DNA of 64,000 nt from Cellulosilyticum sp. I15G10I2 (GTDB lineage Bacteria > Bacillota > Clostridia > Lachnospirales > Cellulosilyticaceae), in the NCBI RefSeq assembly GCF_900095725.1, contig NZ_FMMP01000006.1, forward strand, positions 806,001 to 870,000, read 5' to 3'. How positions within the stretch are numbered: the stretch's first letter is position 1; each line of letters starts with the position of its first letter. Under the pieces are notes generated by a model that worked only from the letters and a program-made list of their open reading frames with translations, searched no databases and had not been told where the DNA came from. Positions 1-7,385 of the stretch are shown piece by piece. A program made the position numbers and the translations under genes.

Positions 1-1354
1 CTTTATCATTATTTTCTATGCTTATTCCTGCTGTTCTAGTTTCCTCATAGATGTAATCAACAAATTCTTTAAATTGCTCAGACAACTCTTCCACGTATAA
101 TTTGATTCCATTAAGGTACTCACTGGCTTCAGAATTTTGTTTTGCAATATCTGCTTTAGTACTTAATATCTTGCTTTTTATATCACTTAAAAGGTTACTA
201 TGCTTTTCCATTCCATCTAACCTTATTTTTTTATTTAGCAGAGCTTTTTGCAAAACTTCTAGCTCACTTATACTTCCTCCGGATTTTAATAGCAACAGAT
301 TACTATTTATTCTATTATTTATTTCGTTAAGTTTTTTATCAAGATTCTTAATCTCAATACTAATCTTTTTCTTATCTTCCTTCAACCTATTTTTTCTGTT
401 GTTTAATAGTTGAATATGAAAATTGTTTACCTCTTCTAGTTTTTTCTGAAGCATATCCGGGAAAAGTATATTTGATTCATCATATAATGATTTCACCTTA
501 TCATAAGTTACATCCACTTCTATTTTAAGACTATGATTAATTGTGTCTAGGATATTTTTTTTTAATTGAATTGTGTTAATAATATTTTGTACTTCATACT
601 TATCATTTTCAATTTTTTCTTTGATTGCAGCATGTCCTTCGGCTATTTTAAATTCTTCTATTCTGGATTGTAAGGTAGATATATCTTTTTTTAAAGTTGT
701 AACATTTATCCCTATATCTACTCCCTGTAAACTTTCTTTAATTGAAGGATCATTTTTAACTATCCCTTGTGCTTTACTTAGGTCATTTAACTTTTCTTTA
801 ATATCTATTTTCTTTTTTATAATATTTACATCTAGCCCTAATGCAAAACTATTGTTTAATAAAGCGATATCATCTTGTTCTCTTTTTTTGCATTTATCCC
901 AAGTAATATATCCCTCTTTGGGAATTCTTAAAAACCTAGATATTAAAGAACGAAAGGAAATTTTATTGCATTCTATTTTCTTATCTATTAAATTATTCTC
1001 CATCCATGAATTAAATTCTTTTGTCTTCATTGTCTCATTATTTAAAATAATCGTGTTAGAATCCGAGACAGCGCGCTTAATTACATAGGGTGTGTTGTTA
1101 ATATATATACTTAATGTAAATTCCCAATCATTTAATTTCGCTAATATATCTTTAGAATTAACAGATGCACCTAAGCAAAAATCAATAATCTTTAATGATA
1201 ATGTTTTTCCTACCCCGTTTACAGTTTTGCCCTTTTTATTCTCTTGTCCTTTTGAACCCAAAATAATATTAATGTCACTATTATCTAGCTCAATATCTTT
1301 AAAATTACTTGGCGAGGTAAGAACTTTATTTCCCGTTAGCCGTTTTATGTACAT
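1..1354 (-). CDS. ABC-3C system ATPase, DUF2326 family (partial, C-terminus off window)
   Basis: An uninterrupted reading frame runs leftward from ATG 1354 to the window edge (451 codons seen). It has a strong ribosome site (GGAGGTG) and overlaps the preceding small gene by 29 nt. Near residues 28-60 there is a Walker A of the type NGVGKT followed by a hydrophobic stretch ending CLG. A long coiled-coil region (about 150-400) follows, then the start of the DUF2326 segment around FVDYIYEE..ISIENND. This is the SMC/RecN-like architecture of DUF2326 ATPases. In known ABC-3C systems such ATPases act with a middle component and a C-terminal-domain effector in predicted biological conflict. Family call is firm; activity is inferred. 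Confidence 0.8.
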   Translation of the reverse strand, partial: MYIKRLTGNKVLTSPSNFKDIELDNSDINIILGSKGQENKKGKTVNGVGKTLSLKIIDFCLGASVNSKDILAKLNDWEFTLSIYINNTPYVIKRAVSDSNTIILNNETMKTKEFNSWMENNLIDKKIECNKISFRSLISRFLRIPKEGYITWDKCKKREQDDIALLNNSFALGLDVNIIKKKIDIKEKLNDLSKAQGIVKNDPSIKESLQGVDIGINVTTLKKDISTLQSRIEEFKIAEGHAAIKEKIENDKYEVQNIINTIQLKKNILDTINHSLKIEVDVTYDKVKSLYDESNILFPDMLQKKLEEVNNFHIQLLNNRKNRLKEDKKKISIEIKNLDKKLNEINNRINSNLLLLKSGGSISELEVLQKALLNKKIRLDGMEKHSNLLSDIKSKILSTKADIAKQNSEASEYLNGIKLYVEELSEQFKEFVDYIYEETRTAGISIENNDK

Positions 1355-1592
1355 TATAAATTTCACCTCCGCTACTTAGATTAACTGCTCCTATCATATA
1401 TAATAAATCTACTGTTAGTATAAAATTGTCAAATGAATGCTTTTTCTTGATAATTCCTCGCTCAATATATTCTTTATTTAATCTATTCCAGCATTCATCT
1501 ACAGTTAATGGAGTGTCTAAAATTTTAAGGATAAATGCACCTAACCCGATAAGTGATGCAGATAGCTGCATATGTTTTGAAGGCATTATCAT
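1326..1592 (-). CDS. ABC-3C system middle component (MC6-like)
   Basis: Small protein of 88 residues read from ATG 1592, eight nt after GGAGG. A longer GTG start at 1601 lies inside that ribosome site and is unlikely. It has the short helical pattern of middle component 6 proteins (start IMPSKHMQLSASLIGLGAFIL) and is translationally coupled to the DUF2326 ATPase, the typical pairing. It is the first gene of the leftward operon, with the divergent recombinase promoter region behind it. The third ABC-3C component (CTD effector) is not visible between 1605 and 1780, so it would have to lie left of the window or be missing. Confidence 0.65.
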   Translation of the reverse strand: MIMPSKHMQLSASLIGLGAFILKILDTPLTVDECWNRLNKEYIERGIIKKKHSFDNFILTVDLLYMIGAVNLSSGGEIYNVHKTANGK

Positions 1593-1780
1593 ATTCTCCA
1601 CCTCCTGTCAATAGTTTATTTCATTATAGTATATTTAGTTTGTGTATGCAATTAAATGTAGCAATTTTATGAAATATTGTTTGTTACTAAAATGTATTAT
1701 CGAATAAGTTTAAATAATTATATTGTAGCAATGAAATAATCAACCTATAATCTATATATAATCATTATGGAGGAATAGTA

Positions 1781-3481
1781 ATGAAAGTAGCAATCTACGC
1801 AAGAAAATCAAAAATGAGTGAAAAAGGTGAATCAATAGATAATCAAATTAATACCTGTAAAGAATATATATCTAGATGGTCTACTTATTCGAATAATGAG
1901 GGAGAATTCGTTGTCTATAAAGACGAGGGCTTTAGTGGTGGCAATACTGATCGTCCTGAGTTCCAACGCATGCTAAATGATGCTAAAAACAATCGTTTTA
2001 ACATGCTTATTTGCTATAGGCTTGATAGAGTATCACGTAATATTGCTGATTTTGCAAATACTTACCAGATGCTCCAAGAAAATAGTATAGAATTTATATC
2101 TGTTAAGGAACAGTTTGACACCTCTACCCCAATTGGTCGGGCTATGCTTAATATAGCTATGGTATTCGCTCAATTAGAGCGTGAAACGATCGCTGAGCGT
2201 GTTAGGGACAATATGCTTAGTCTGGCGCGCACCGGGCGGTGGCTTGGCGGTACAACGCCAACAGGCTTTAATTCTGAACCAATAGAATACTTAGATCAAA
2301 GTATGAATACCAAAAAGATGTATAAGTTAACTGAGGATCAGGAAGAACTGGAAAAAGTAAAACTTATTTTTTCAAAGTTCCTTGAAATAAAAAGTTTACG
2401 CGGCACTGAGTCTTATTTATTAATACAGGATATTGTTACAAAAAGAAGTTGTAAATACACTGCTGCAACAATTAAAGATATTTTAATTAATCCCGTTTAT
2501 GTTGCTGCTGATAGCCATATATATGACTACCTATCTTCTATTGGCTGTCAAATATGTAATCAAGAAAAAGAGTTTAATGGTAAATGCGGTCTTATGGTTT
2601 ATAATAAAACTTCCCAAAGTGGCAAATCAGCCTCTTCTAAGGACTACAGTGATTGGATCGTAAGCATCGGAAAACATAAGCCTATTGTTAGTGGTAATGA
2701 ATGGATATTAGTACAAGAACTATTAGCCTCTAATACATCTAAAAGCTTCTATACGAAGGATACAATGCAATATGGTCTATTAACCAACCTAATTAAATGC
2801 ACGCACTGTGGCTCAAATATGAAGATTAAGAAAGGTAAAATAAATGCTGATGGGAGTTTAGCTTATACATATGTCTGTACCACTAAAGAAATGTCTAGAA
2901 GAACTAAATGCTCAGTTAAAAACATTATTGGCCAAGAAGCTGATAAGGATGTTCTAGACTATCTATTAAAGCTTGCTGAAGATGACTCTTTTATGCAGTC
3001 TACTCTCTCGCTAAATAAAGTTACTATTACAAGATCAATAGAACAAACATCCAAAAAGCTTACTGAACTAAAAGAATCGCTCATAGAAAACGAAAGCTCT
3101 ATTAATAACTTAATGAACCAATTAGCAAAGCTCCCTCCAGAGAGCGGTCTTATAGATCGATATATGAAGCAGCTAAATGATTTAGATACGCTAAATAAAA
3201 GTATTAAAGATAATATAGAAAAATTACAGTCTGAAGAAACTGCGCATCACACTATAAATCTTAATTTGGATTTAGTTAAAAAAGCACTTAGTGACTTAAT
3301 TGGTCTTAAAGATTCCGATGATATCCACGTACAACGCTCTCTTGTGCGTACTGTTATTGAAAGTGTCACATGGGATGGTGAGAATCTTCATATTGATTTA
3401 TTTGGTCAGAAAAAGCTTGATGCTGAACAATGGAACTCTACGCACTTGTGTAGGGATAGTAAATGCAATCCCTACTGCTGA
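1781..3481 (+). CDS. Large serine recombinase of the spoVFA element
   Basis: 566-residue site-specific recombinase. The N-terminal resolvase domain has catalytic Ser10 in YARKS and the motifs GFSGGNTDRPEF, RLDRVSRN and QLERETIAER. A recombinase domain and a zinc ribbon (CTHCGSNM near residue 347) follow, then a coiled coil (about 415-500). Start is supported by GGAGGAATAGTA upstream. The last codons lie in host spoVFA sequence, so the C-terminal tail is encoded across the attachment site. It is clearly related to the recombinase at 7386. Expected role: integration and excision of the element, restoring spoVFA in sporulating mother cells. Excision is inferred, not shown. Confidence 0.93.
   Translation: MKVAIYARKSKMSEKGESIDNQINTCKEYISRWSTYSNNEGEFVVYKDEGFSGGNTDRPEFQRMLNDAKNNRFNMLICYRLDRVSRNIADFANTYQMLQENSIEFISVKEQFDTSTPIGRAMLNIAMVFAQLERETIAERVRDNMLSLARTGRWLGGTTPTGFNSEPIEYLDQSMNTKKMYKLTEDQEELEKVKLIFSKFLEIKSLRGTESYLLIQDIVTKRSCKYTAATIKDILINPVYVAADSHIYDYLSSIGCQICNQEKEFNGKCGLMVYNKTSQSGKSASSKDYSDWIVSIGKHKPIVSGNEWILVQELLASNTSKSFYTKDTMQYGLLTNLIKCTHCGSNMKIKKGKINADGSLAYTYVCTTKEMSRRTKCSVKNIIGQEADKDVLDYLLKLAEDDSFMQSTLSLNKVTITRSIEQTSKKLTELKESLIENESSINNLMNQLAKLPPESGLIDRYMKQLNDLDTLNKSIKDNIEKLQSEETAHHTINLNLDLVKKALSDLIGLKDSDDIHVQRSLVRTVIESVTWDGENLHIDLFGQKKLDAEQWNSTHLCRDSKCNPYC
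3461..3475. other. Right attachment junction in spoVFA (approximate)
   Basis: Host homology with the conserved SpoVFA stretch N-[AS]-I-P-T-x-E-G begins at codon 3462, while the recombinase frame continues to 3481. The sequence TGCAA occurs at 3464-3468, resembling the TGCAAA core of the spoVFB element. The core cannot be proven because the left junction is outside the window. Confidence 0.55.
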
Positions 3482-3956
3482 GGGAGCTATTCAATATGCC
3501 ATGCAAAATAGTGAAATTACCCTACATGATAGTAAATGTCTTGTATTAGGATTTGGGCGTTGTGGCAAAATATTAGCACATAAGTTGCAGGGATTAGGTG
3601 CAAAGGTTTCGGTTGAAGCAAGATCAACATTAGACCTCGCTTATATTAGCACATATGGATATACTCCAATTCCACTTTATGAGTTAAATAAGCATTTAGG
3701 AGCGTTTGATTTTATTTTTAATACCATTCCAGTTATTATATTAGATCATCAAACTATCGATTTATTTAAACCAGATGTAGTTTATATAGAACTCGCTTCT
3801 ATCCCTGGTGGCATAGATACAAAGTACTGTCATCAAAAAGGTATCCGGCATGTACCAGCACCTAGTTTGCCTGGTATTGTTGCACCTAAAACTGCTGCTA
3901 ATATTCTATATCAATGCCTCTTATTGATTTTACGTAATCAGGGGGCGAATTTATGA
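3462..3956 (+). CDS. spoVFA: Dipicolinate synthase subunit A, 3' fragment (interrupted gene)
   Basis: The frame from about 3462 encodes the C-terminal NAD-binding half of DpaA/SpoVFA: N-A-I-P-T-A-E-G, the Rossmann motif GFGRCGKILA, then ELASIPGGID and APSLPGIVAPKTA. All are characteristic of the family, which makes dipicolinic acid with SpoVFB in the mother cell. The N-terminal half is missing here because an integrative element separates it. The stop overlaps the spoVFB ATG (ATGA), as in intact spoVF operons. The fragment has no start of its own and should be functional only after element excision. Confidence 0.92.
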   Translation, partial: NAIPTAEGAIQYAMQNSEITLHDSKCLVLGFGRCGKILAHKLQGLGAKVSVEARSTLDLAYISTYGYTPIPLYELNKHLGAFDFIFNTIPVIILDHQTIDLFKPDVVYIELASIPGGIDTKYCHQKGIRHVPAPSLPGIVAPKTAANILYQCLLLILRNQGANL

Positions 3957-4327
3957 AAGAATTAGAAGGACTTAACCTAGGGGTTGCACTTTGTGGCTCT
4001 TTTTGTACTTTTTCCAAAGCGATTAAACTAGTTGAACAACTCGTAGACCTTGGCATCAACGTATTTCCTATTATGTCCCATGTCGCTTATACTACCTCTA
4101 CCCGATTTGGAAAATCTTCGGATATTGTAAGCGAAATCGAAGCTCTGACAGGTAAACACATTATACACACGCTCGTAGATGCAGAACCTTTGGGACCTAA
4201 AAATATGATTGATGCACTTTTGATTGCACCCTGTACTGGTAATACTTTAGCTAAACTTGCTTATGCTATTACTGATACACCTGTACTGCTGGCTGCAAAT
4301 ACTACCGTACTGGAAATTACGGTTTAA
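3953..4327 (+). CDS. spoVFB: Dipicolinate synthase subunit B, 5' fragment (interrupted gene)
   Basis: Flavoprotein subunit of dipicolinate synthase. Residues 1-115 match the family (GVALCGSFCTF, TTSTRFGKSSDI, AEPLGPKNMIDALLIAPCTGNT, TDTPVLLAAN). After codon 115 the frame enters foreign DNA and stops at 4327, giving 124 codons instead of about 195. The rest of the gene is at 9042-9276. Joining 3953-4299 to 9042-9276 gives exactly 194 codons including the stop and restores the family sequence LLAAKSLMRNGKPV. Confidence 0.95.
   Translation: MKELEGLNLGVALCGSFCTFSKAIKLVEQLVDLGINVFPIMSHVAYTTSTRFGKSSDIVSEIEALTGKHIIHTLVDAEPLGPKNMIDALLIAPCTGNTLAKLAYAITDTPVLLAANTTVLEITV
4294..4299. other. Left attachment core (TGCAAA) of the spoVFB element
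   Basis: The hexamer TGCAAA, preceded by GGC, is repeated at 9036-9041 preceded by GGT. It is the only short identity between the two junctions that also rejoins the two spoVFB fragments in frame. The true crossover dinucleotide for the serine recombinase lies inside it. Confidence 0.85.
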
Positions 4328-4389
4328 TCCTTACTTTTCCTACTTGAGATACAACAATTTTAAAAAGGTAGTTTTAGAATTTATTAGAA

Positions 4390-5718
4390 TTATATCTCTT
4401 CTGTAGTAATTGGCAATATAAATTGCTGAATAAATCTATTACCTTCGATATTTGTAGTTAGTTTTGCATTTTTGTATTGACTATCTAAAAGAGATTTAAC
4501 AGTATGCAGTCCGAGTCCTCTGCCTTCGCCCTTGGTGCTATAGCCTTTATTATAAAGCAGATTAATATTTTTTATATCTCCGCAAAAAGTATTATTAATA
4601 CAAATATTGATACTTTTTTCATCACAGTATAGTGATAGTAAGAGTTTCTTTTCTTTGGAAATGCATGTTGCTTCTATGGCGTTATCTATTAATATACCTA
4701 GTATCTTACAAATATCTAACTCATTTACATTAAAACATGGAATATCATTTATAATACTCAATTCTAGATCTACCTCAGCTTTTTGAGCGCTTATTAATTT
4801 AGCATATAACATACCTCGAGCAGGGATACTTTGAATCTTTTTAATGAGTCTTAAGTTCTTATCCTCCTTAAAAAGCTCTCCCCCATTTAATATTTTATCT
4901 TTAAAATACTTATCTAGCTTATCTATATCCTTAAGTTGAATATAGCCGCCCATAGTAGCTAAGATATTCATATAATCATGTTTAAATACTCTTAAATCAT
5001 CATACTGTTTTTCCAGAAGGTTCGCATACCCTACTAGCCTATCATTCTCTTGATTTCGCATATCAAGTTCCATATTTTTCATGTAATTTTGATGCATCAT
5101 GTAAGCAAAAGCTATTCCTAATATGCAATAGAGTGCAAAAATTATAATTAAGAGACAGATAACGTATATAGATAAATGGGATATTGCTCGACCAACAATG
5201 GTAACATTTAAGTACATAACTAATACAGTAATGAAAACATACACATAGAGCATTTTATTGATTTTAATATTTTTTAACTCAAAGTTATTATAATTGAGTA
5301 AACTAGAAATGACTTTAGAAATAAACATAGCCAAAATAATGCTTACACTATACAAGATAATATTAGGTACTACTAAATTGCGAACTTCTTCTATCGAGAA
5401 ATTAAAAAACCATAGCACAATACCTCCTGCTATCATATCTACCAATATCATTGCTGCTATATAGAGTATAGCTATTAAAAAAGAGCGATATAGCTTTTTA
5501 TTAAAATGATATTCAAAAATGAAGAGTAGAATAAGAGAAAAAATGCTCCCTATGCTTTCAATTTTAGAGAGTACAGCTAAGGCACTAATACTTACTGCTA
5601 TAAAAAAAAAGATTGCACCTTTTTTTCTTGTTAATTTAGAAAATCCTAAATTAAAATATAAGATACACCAAATGATAGCCATTAATATAGGTTGTATGAC
5701 GTTAAAATATACGTTCAA
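4390..5718 (-). CDS. agrC: AgrC-like sensor histidine kinase
   Basis: 442-residue membrane kinase of the peptide-pheromone (HPK10) class. About six hydrophobic segments span residues 8-205. The phosphoacceptor is His247 in FKHDYMN, followed by the N box ILIDNAIEA (Asn346) and the G box GRGLGL (399-404). It lies downstream of the agrD- and agrB-like genes on the same strand, with about 155 nt between. The likely ligand is the peptide made from the neighbouring precursor. No AgrA-type response regulator is encoded in the element, so the output partner must be elsewhere or the pathway is non-canonical. Confidence 0.85.
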   Translation of the reverse strand: MNVYFNVIQPILMAIIWCILYFNLGFSKLTRKKGAIFFFIAVSISALAVLSKIESIGSIFSLILLFIFEYHFNKKLYRSFLIAILYIAAMILVDMIAGGIVLWFFNFSIEEVRNLVVPNIILYSVSIILAMFISKVISSLLNYNNFELKNIKINKMLYVYVFITVLVMYLNVTIVGRAISHLSIYVICLLIIIFALYCILGIAFAYMMHQNYMKNMELDMRNQENDRLVGYANLLEKQYDDLRVFKHDYMNILATMGGYIQLKDIDKLDKYFKDKILNGGELFKEDKNLRLIKKIQSIPARGMLYAKLISAQKAEVDLELSIINDIPCFNVNELDICKILGILIDNAIEATCISKEKKLLLSLYCDEKSINICINNTFCGDIKNINLLYNKGYSTKGEGRGLGLHTVKSLLDSQYKNAKLTTNIEGNRFIQQFILPITTEEI

Positions 5719-5874
5719 ACTTCTTCCTCCTAATACTTGTAAAATATTTGCTTATATTTATTTTATCACACATTTAGAAATATTAAATATATTTACAAAG
5801 AAAAGAAAGTCTATATTTATAAAATATAAACTCTCTTTTATCATAGCTCCTATAATGATGTTGTTTCTTGCCCG

Positions 5875-6039
5875 TTAATCAAGTTTATATAAGGATTTTG
5901 GCATTTTAGGTTCATGAAATCCTATGAGGAAGCACTTATCCGAAGATGCCTTTGCTACTTCTTTAGCCAATCCACCTATCATATTAGCCACTTTTTCTTT
6001 TGTACTACTCCCCATAGACTTGTTCATTAAATTTTTCAT
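5875..6039 (-). CDS. agrD: AgrD-like cyclic autoinducer peptide precursor
   Basis: 54-residue precursor read from the ATG at 6039, about 10 nt behind AAGGGG. An amphipathic N-terminal leader is followed by Cys36 and the core CFLIGF. The charged tail HEPKMPKSL matches the conserved x-E-P-x-x-P-x-x-L tail of AgrD proteins. By analogy, AgrB cleavage before HEP would give a thiolactone ring of about six residues starting at Cys36. That ring boundary is inferred. The gene overlaps the end of agrB by 35 nt, the usual coupling. Confidence 0.85.
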   Translation of the reverse strand: MKNLMNKSMGSSTKEKVANMIGGLAKEVAKASSDKCFLIGFHEPKMPKSLYKLD

Positions 6040-6631
6040 AATTTTTATACCCCTTCCCAAAAGTGTAATATATTACAGGTGTAGTCATTATCGCTTCAAG
6101 CAATACACCACATGTAATCAGATTTTTAGTGGTTTCATTATTAATAACAACCATTATTAATAACAAAACAGCTGATGCTATAACAGATTGCAACTTTAAT
6201 TTAAGCCTAAGACCTTTACTTAAAAGAGGTCTCTCTTCTGTATCAGCCGGCGCGTATTTTATGAGCAGTATAATGCTAATAGCAAATAAAGTCATTCTAA
6301 ATACAGGTTGAATAGGTACGTAAATACATAAGTATGTACCCCCTAAAAAACAAATTAAATTAACAAGTGTACAGACAAAAGTAGAGGGTGCGTGAACGCC
6401 TGATGCAAAGATACGTATACATACAAAACAAATAAAGAGTATTACAAGAGGTTTCACAATATTTAGGCTAAACGCAATGGCAAATAAAAATATGGTCTTA
6501 AAAACATTAATTAAAAAAACTTCTATGCCATAATGTATAATTTCTAACTCTTCCTCATCTTTATGGGTATTACTTATAATAAAACGCATGATATATTTCG
6601 TTAAAAAAAGTGGTATATCTATCTTAAGCAC
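6005..6631 (-). CDS. agrB: AgrB-like peptide-processing membrane protease
   Basis: Membrane endopeptidase that trims and cyclises the AgrD precursor. With the GTG start at 6631 it is 208 residues, the usual AgrB size, and puts the catalytic pair at His80 and Cys87 in SGVHAPSTFVC, seven residues apart as in the family. Five or six hydrophobic segments are visible. Upstream in-frame codons (to 6703) would add an atypical hydrophobic leader, so the start is uncertain. First gene of the agrBDC cassette; no promoter is clear. Confidence 0.85.
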   Translation of the reverse strand: MLKIDIPLFLTKYIMRFIISNTHKDEEELEIIHYGIEVFLINVFKTIFLFAIAFSLNIVKPLVILFICFVCIRIFASGVHAPSTFVCTLVNLICFLGGTYLCIYVPIQPVFRMTLFAISIILLIKYAPADTEERPLLSKGLRLKLKLQSVIASAVLLLIMVVINNETTKNLITCGVLLEAIMTTPVIYYTFGKGYKNYEKFNEQVYGE

Positions 6632-6767
6632 CTCTTTCTTTACTGATTTTACAAATATTGTAATTACAAATATAAATATACCATTTTTTCCCAAATATAT
6701 CAAGTGCTATTATATTATCACTTCCATTTTTTGGATATTTACTTGTTAAAATTCTTAGTTTTGTATA

Positions 6768-6817
6768 AAAGACAAGTAATTTATGAGATAATTCCGTCCT
6801 ATAAATTACTTGTCTTT
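6768..6817. terminator. Hairpin with 17-bp perfect stem in the 310-bp gap left of the small gene
   Basis: AAAGACAAGTAATTTAT (6768-6784) is exactly inverted at 6801-6817 with a 16-nt loop. It is flanked by A-rich and T-rich tracts, so it may terminate the small gene at 7015 and insulate agrB. The stem is AT-rich, so a protein-binding role is also possible. Nothing else is recognised between 6704 and 7014. Confidence 0.5.
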
Positions 6818-7014
6818 CTTATAAATTGTATTTAATGAAAATAGAGGAATTTGACTTATAGAAATAAAATATAAACGTCTTCCAATCTTTAAACAAAATC
6901 TAAACCTAAAATAGTAAATATACCTAATTTAAGGGGTACAAATGATCAATTAATAGATTTTATAGGTATTAGAGATAAATAAAAATCATAACTATAATAT
7001 ATAACTGCTTAAGT

Positions 7015-7206
7015 TCATGTTTTGTATAGATTCGATGCAATTAGCTTACTTAATACTTCTTGTTGAATTGAAGTAGGTAGTACTTTTATTTTTTCAATAG
7101 TCTGTTGGATCAAAAAGTTTTTGACTTGTCCTTGTATATAGCTTCCCTGGACATTTTCAACTGGGGTCTGATCTGTCCAAAATAAATTTATTTCATAGAT
7201 AAACAT
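7015..7206 (-). CDS. Small protein of unknown function
   Basis: 63 residues from ATG 7206, preceded by AGGTGAAAAGA. Mixed polar sequence with the C-terminal helix-like stretch IQQEVLSKLIASNL. No family is recognised and there is no signal peptide. It lies between the agr cassette and the recombinase, so it could be a recombination directionality factor, a role often held by small unnamed genes of such elements, but nothing in the sequence proves this. Confidence 0.5.
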   Translation of the reverse strand: MFIYEINLFWTDQTPVENVQGSYIQGQVKNFLIQQTIEKIKVLPTSIQQEVLSKLIASNLYKT

Positions 7207-7385
7207 TCTTTTCACCTAACCTCTCTGGATTATATGCAAATTAAGTACATGGCTATAACATCATTTATAGATACTATGTTGAGATTAACTTGTCATATAA
7301 CCTGAAAAATCCTACAGCTGCTTCTTCATTTTGTTCTTATCATAATTAATAGCTAAATAATTGCAGTACACGTAAAGGAGAATTT

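Larger units (their letters stand above)
1..3468. mobile_element. Right part of an integrative element inserted in spoVFA
   Basis: The 3' end of a large serine recombinase gene runs directly into the 3' two-fifths or so of spoVFA, and no 5' part of spoVFA is present before it in the window. The region to the left (ABC-3C genes on the minus strand, recombinase on the plus strand) is therefore read as element cargo. The left end lies outside the window, so total size and exact core are unknown. Layout parallels the fully contained spoVFB element: recombinase last, same strand as the host gene, stop codon a few bases inside host sequence. Confidence 0.8.

Noticed and set aside
102-1379. Plus-strand frames over the first 1.4 kb
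   Set aside because: They are shadows of the minus-strand DUF2326 ATPase frame, which is open over the whole stretch and has a recognisable nucleotide-binding motif.
3300-3461. N-terminal extension of the spoVFA fragment frame to 3300
   Set aside because: That stretch is the recombinase gene read in another frame; SpoVFA homology starts only at about codon 3462.
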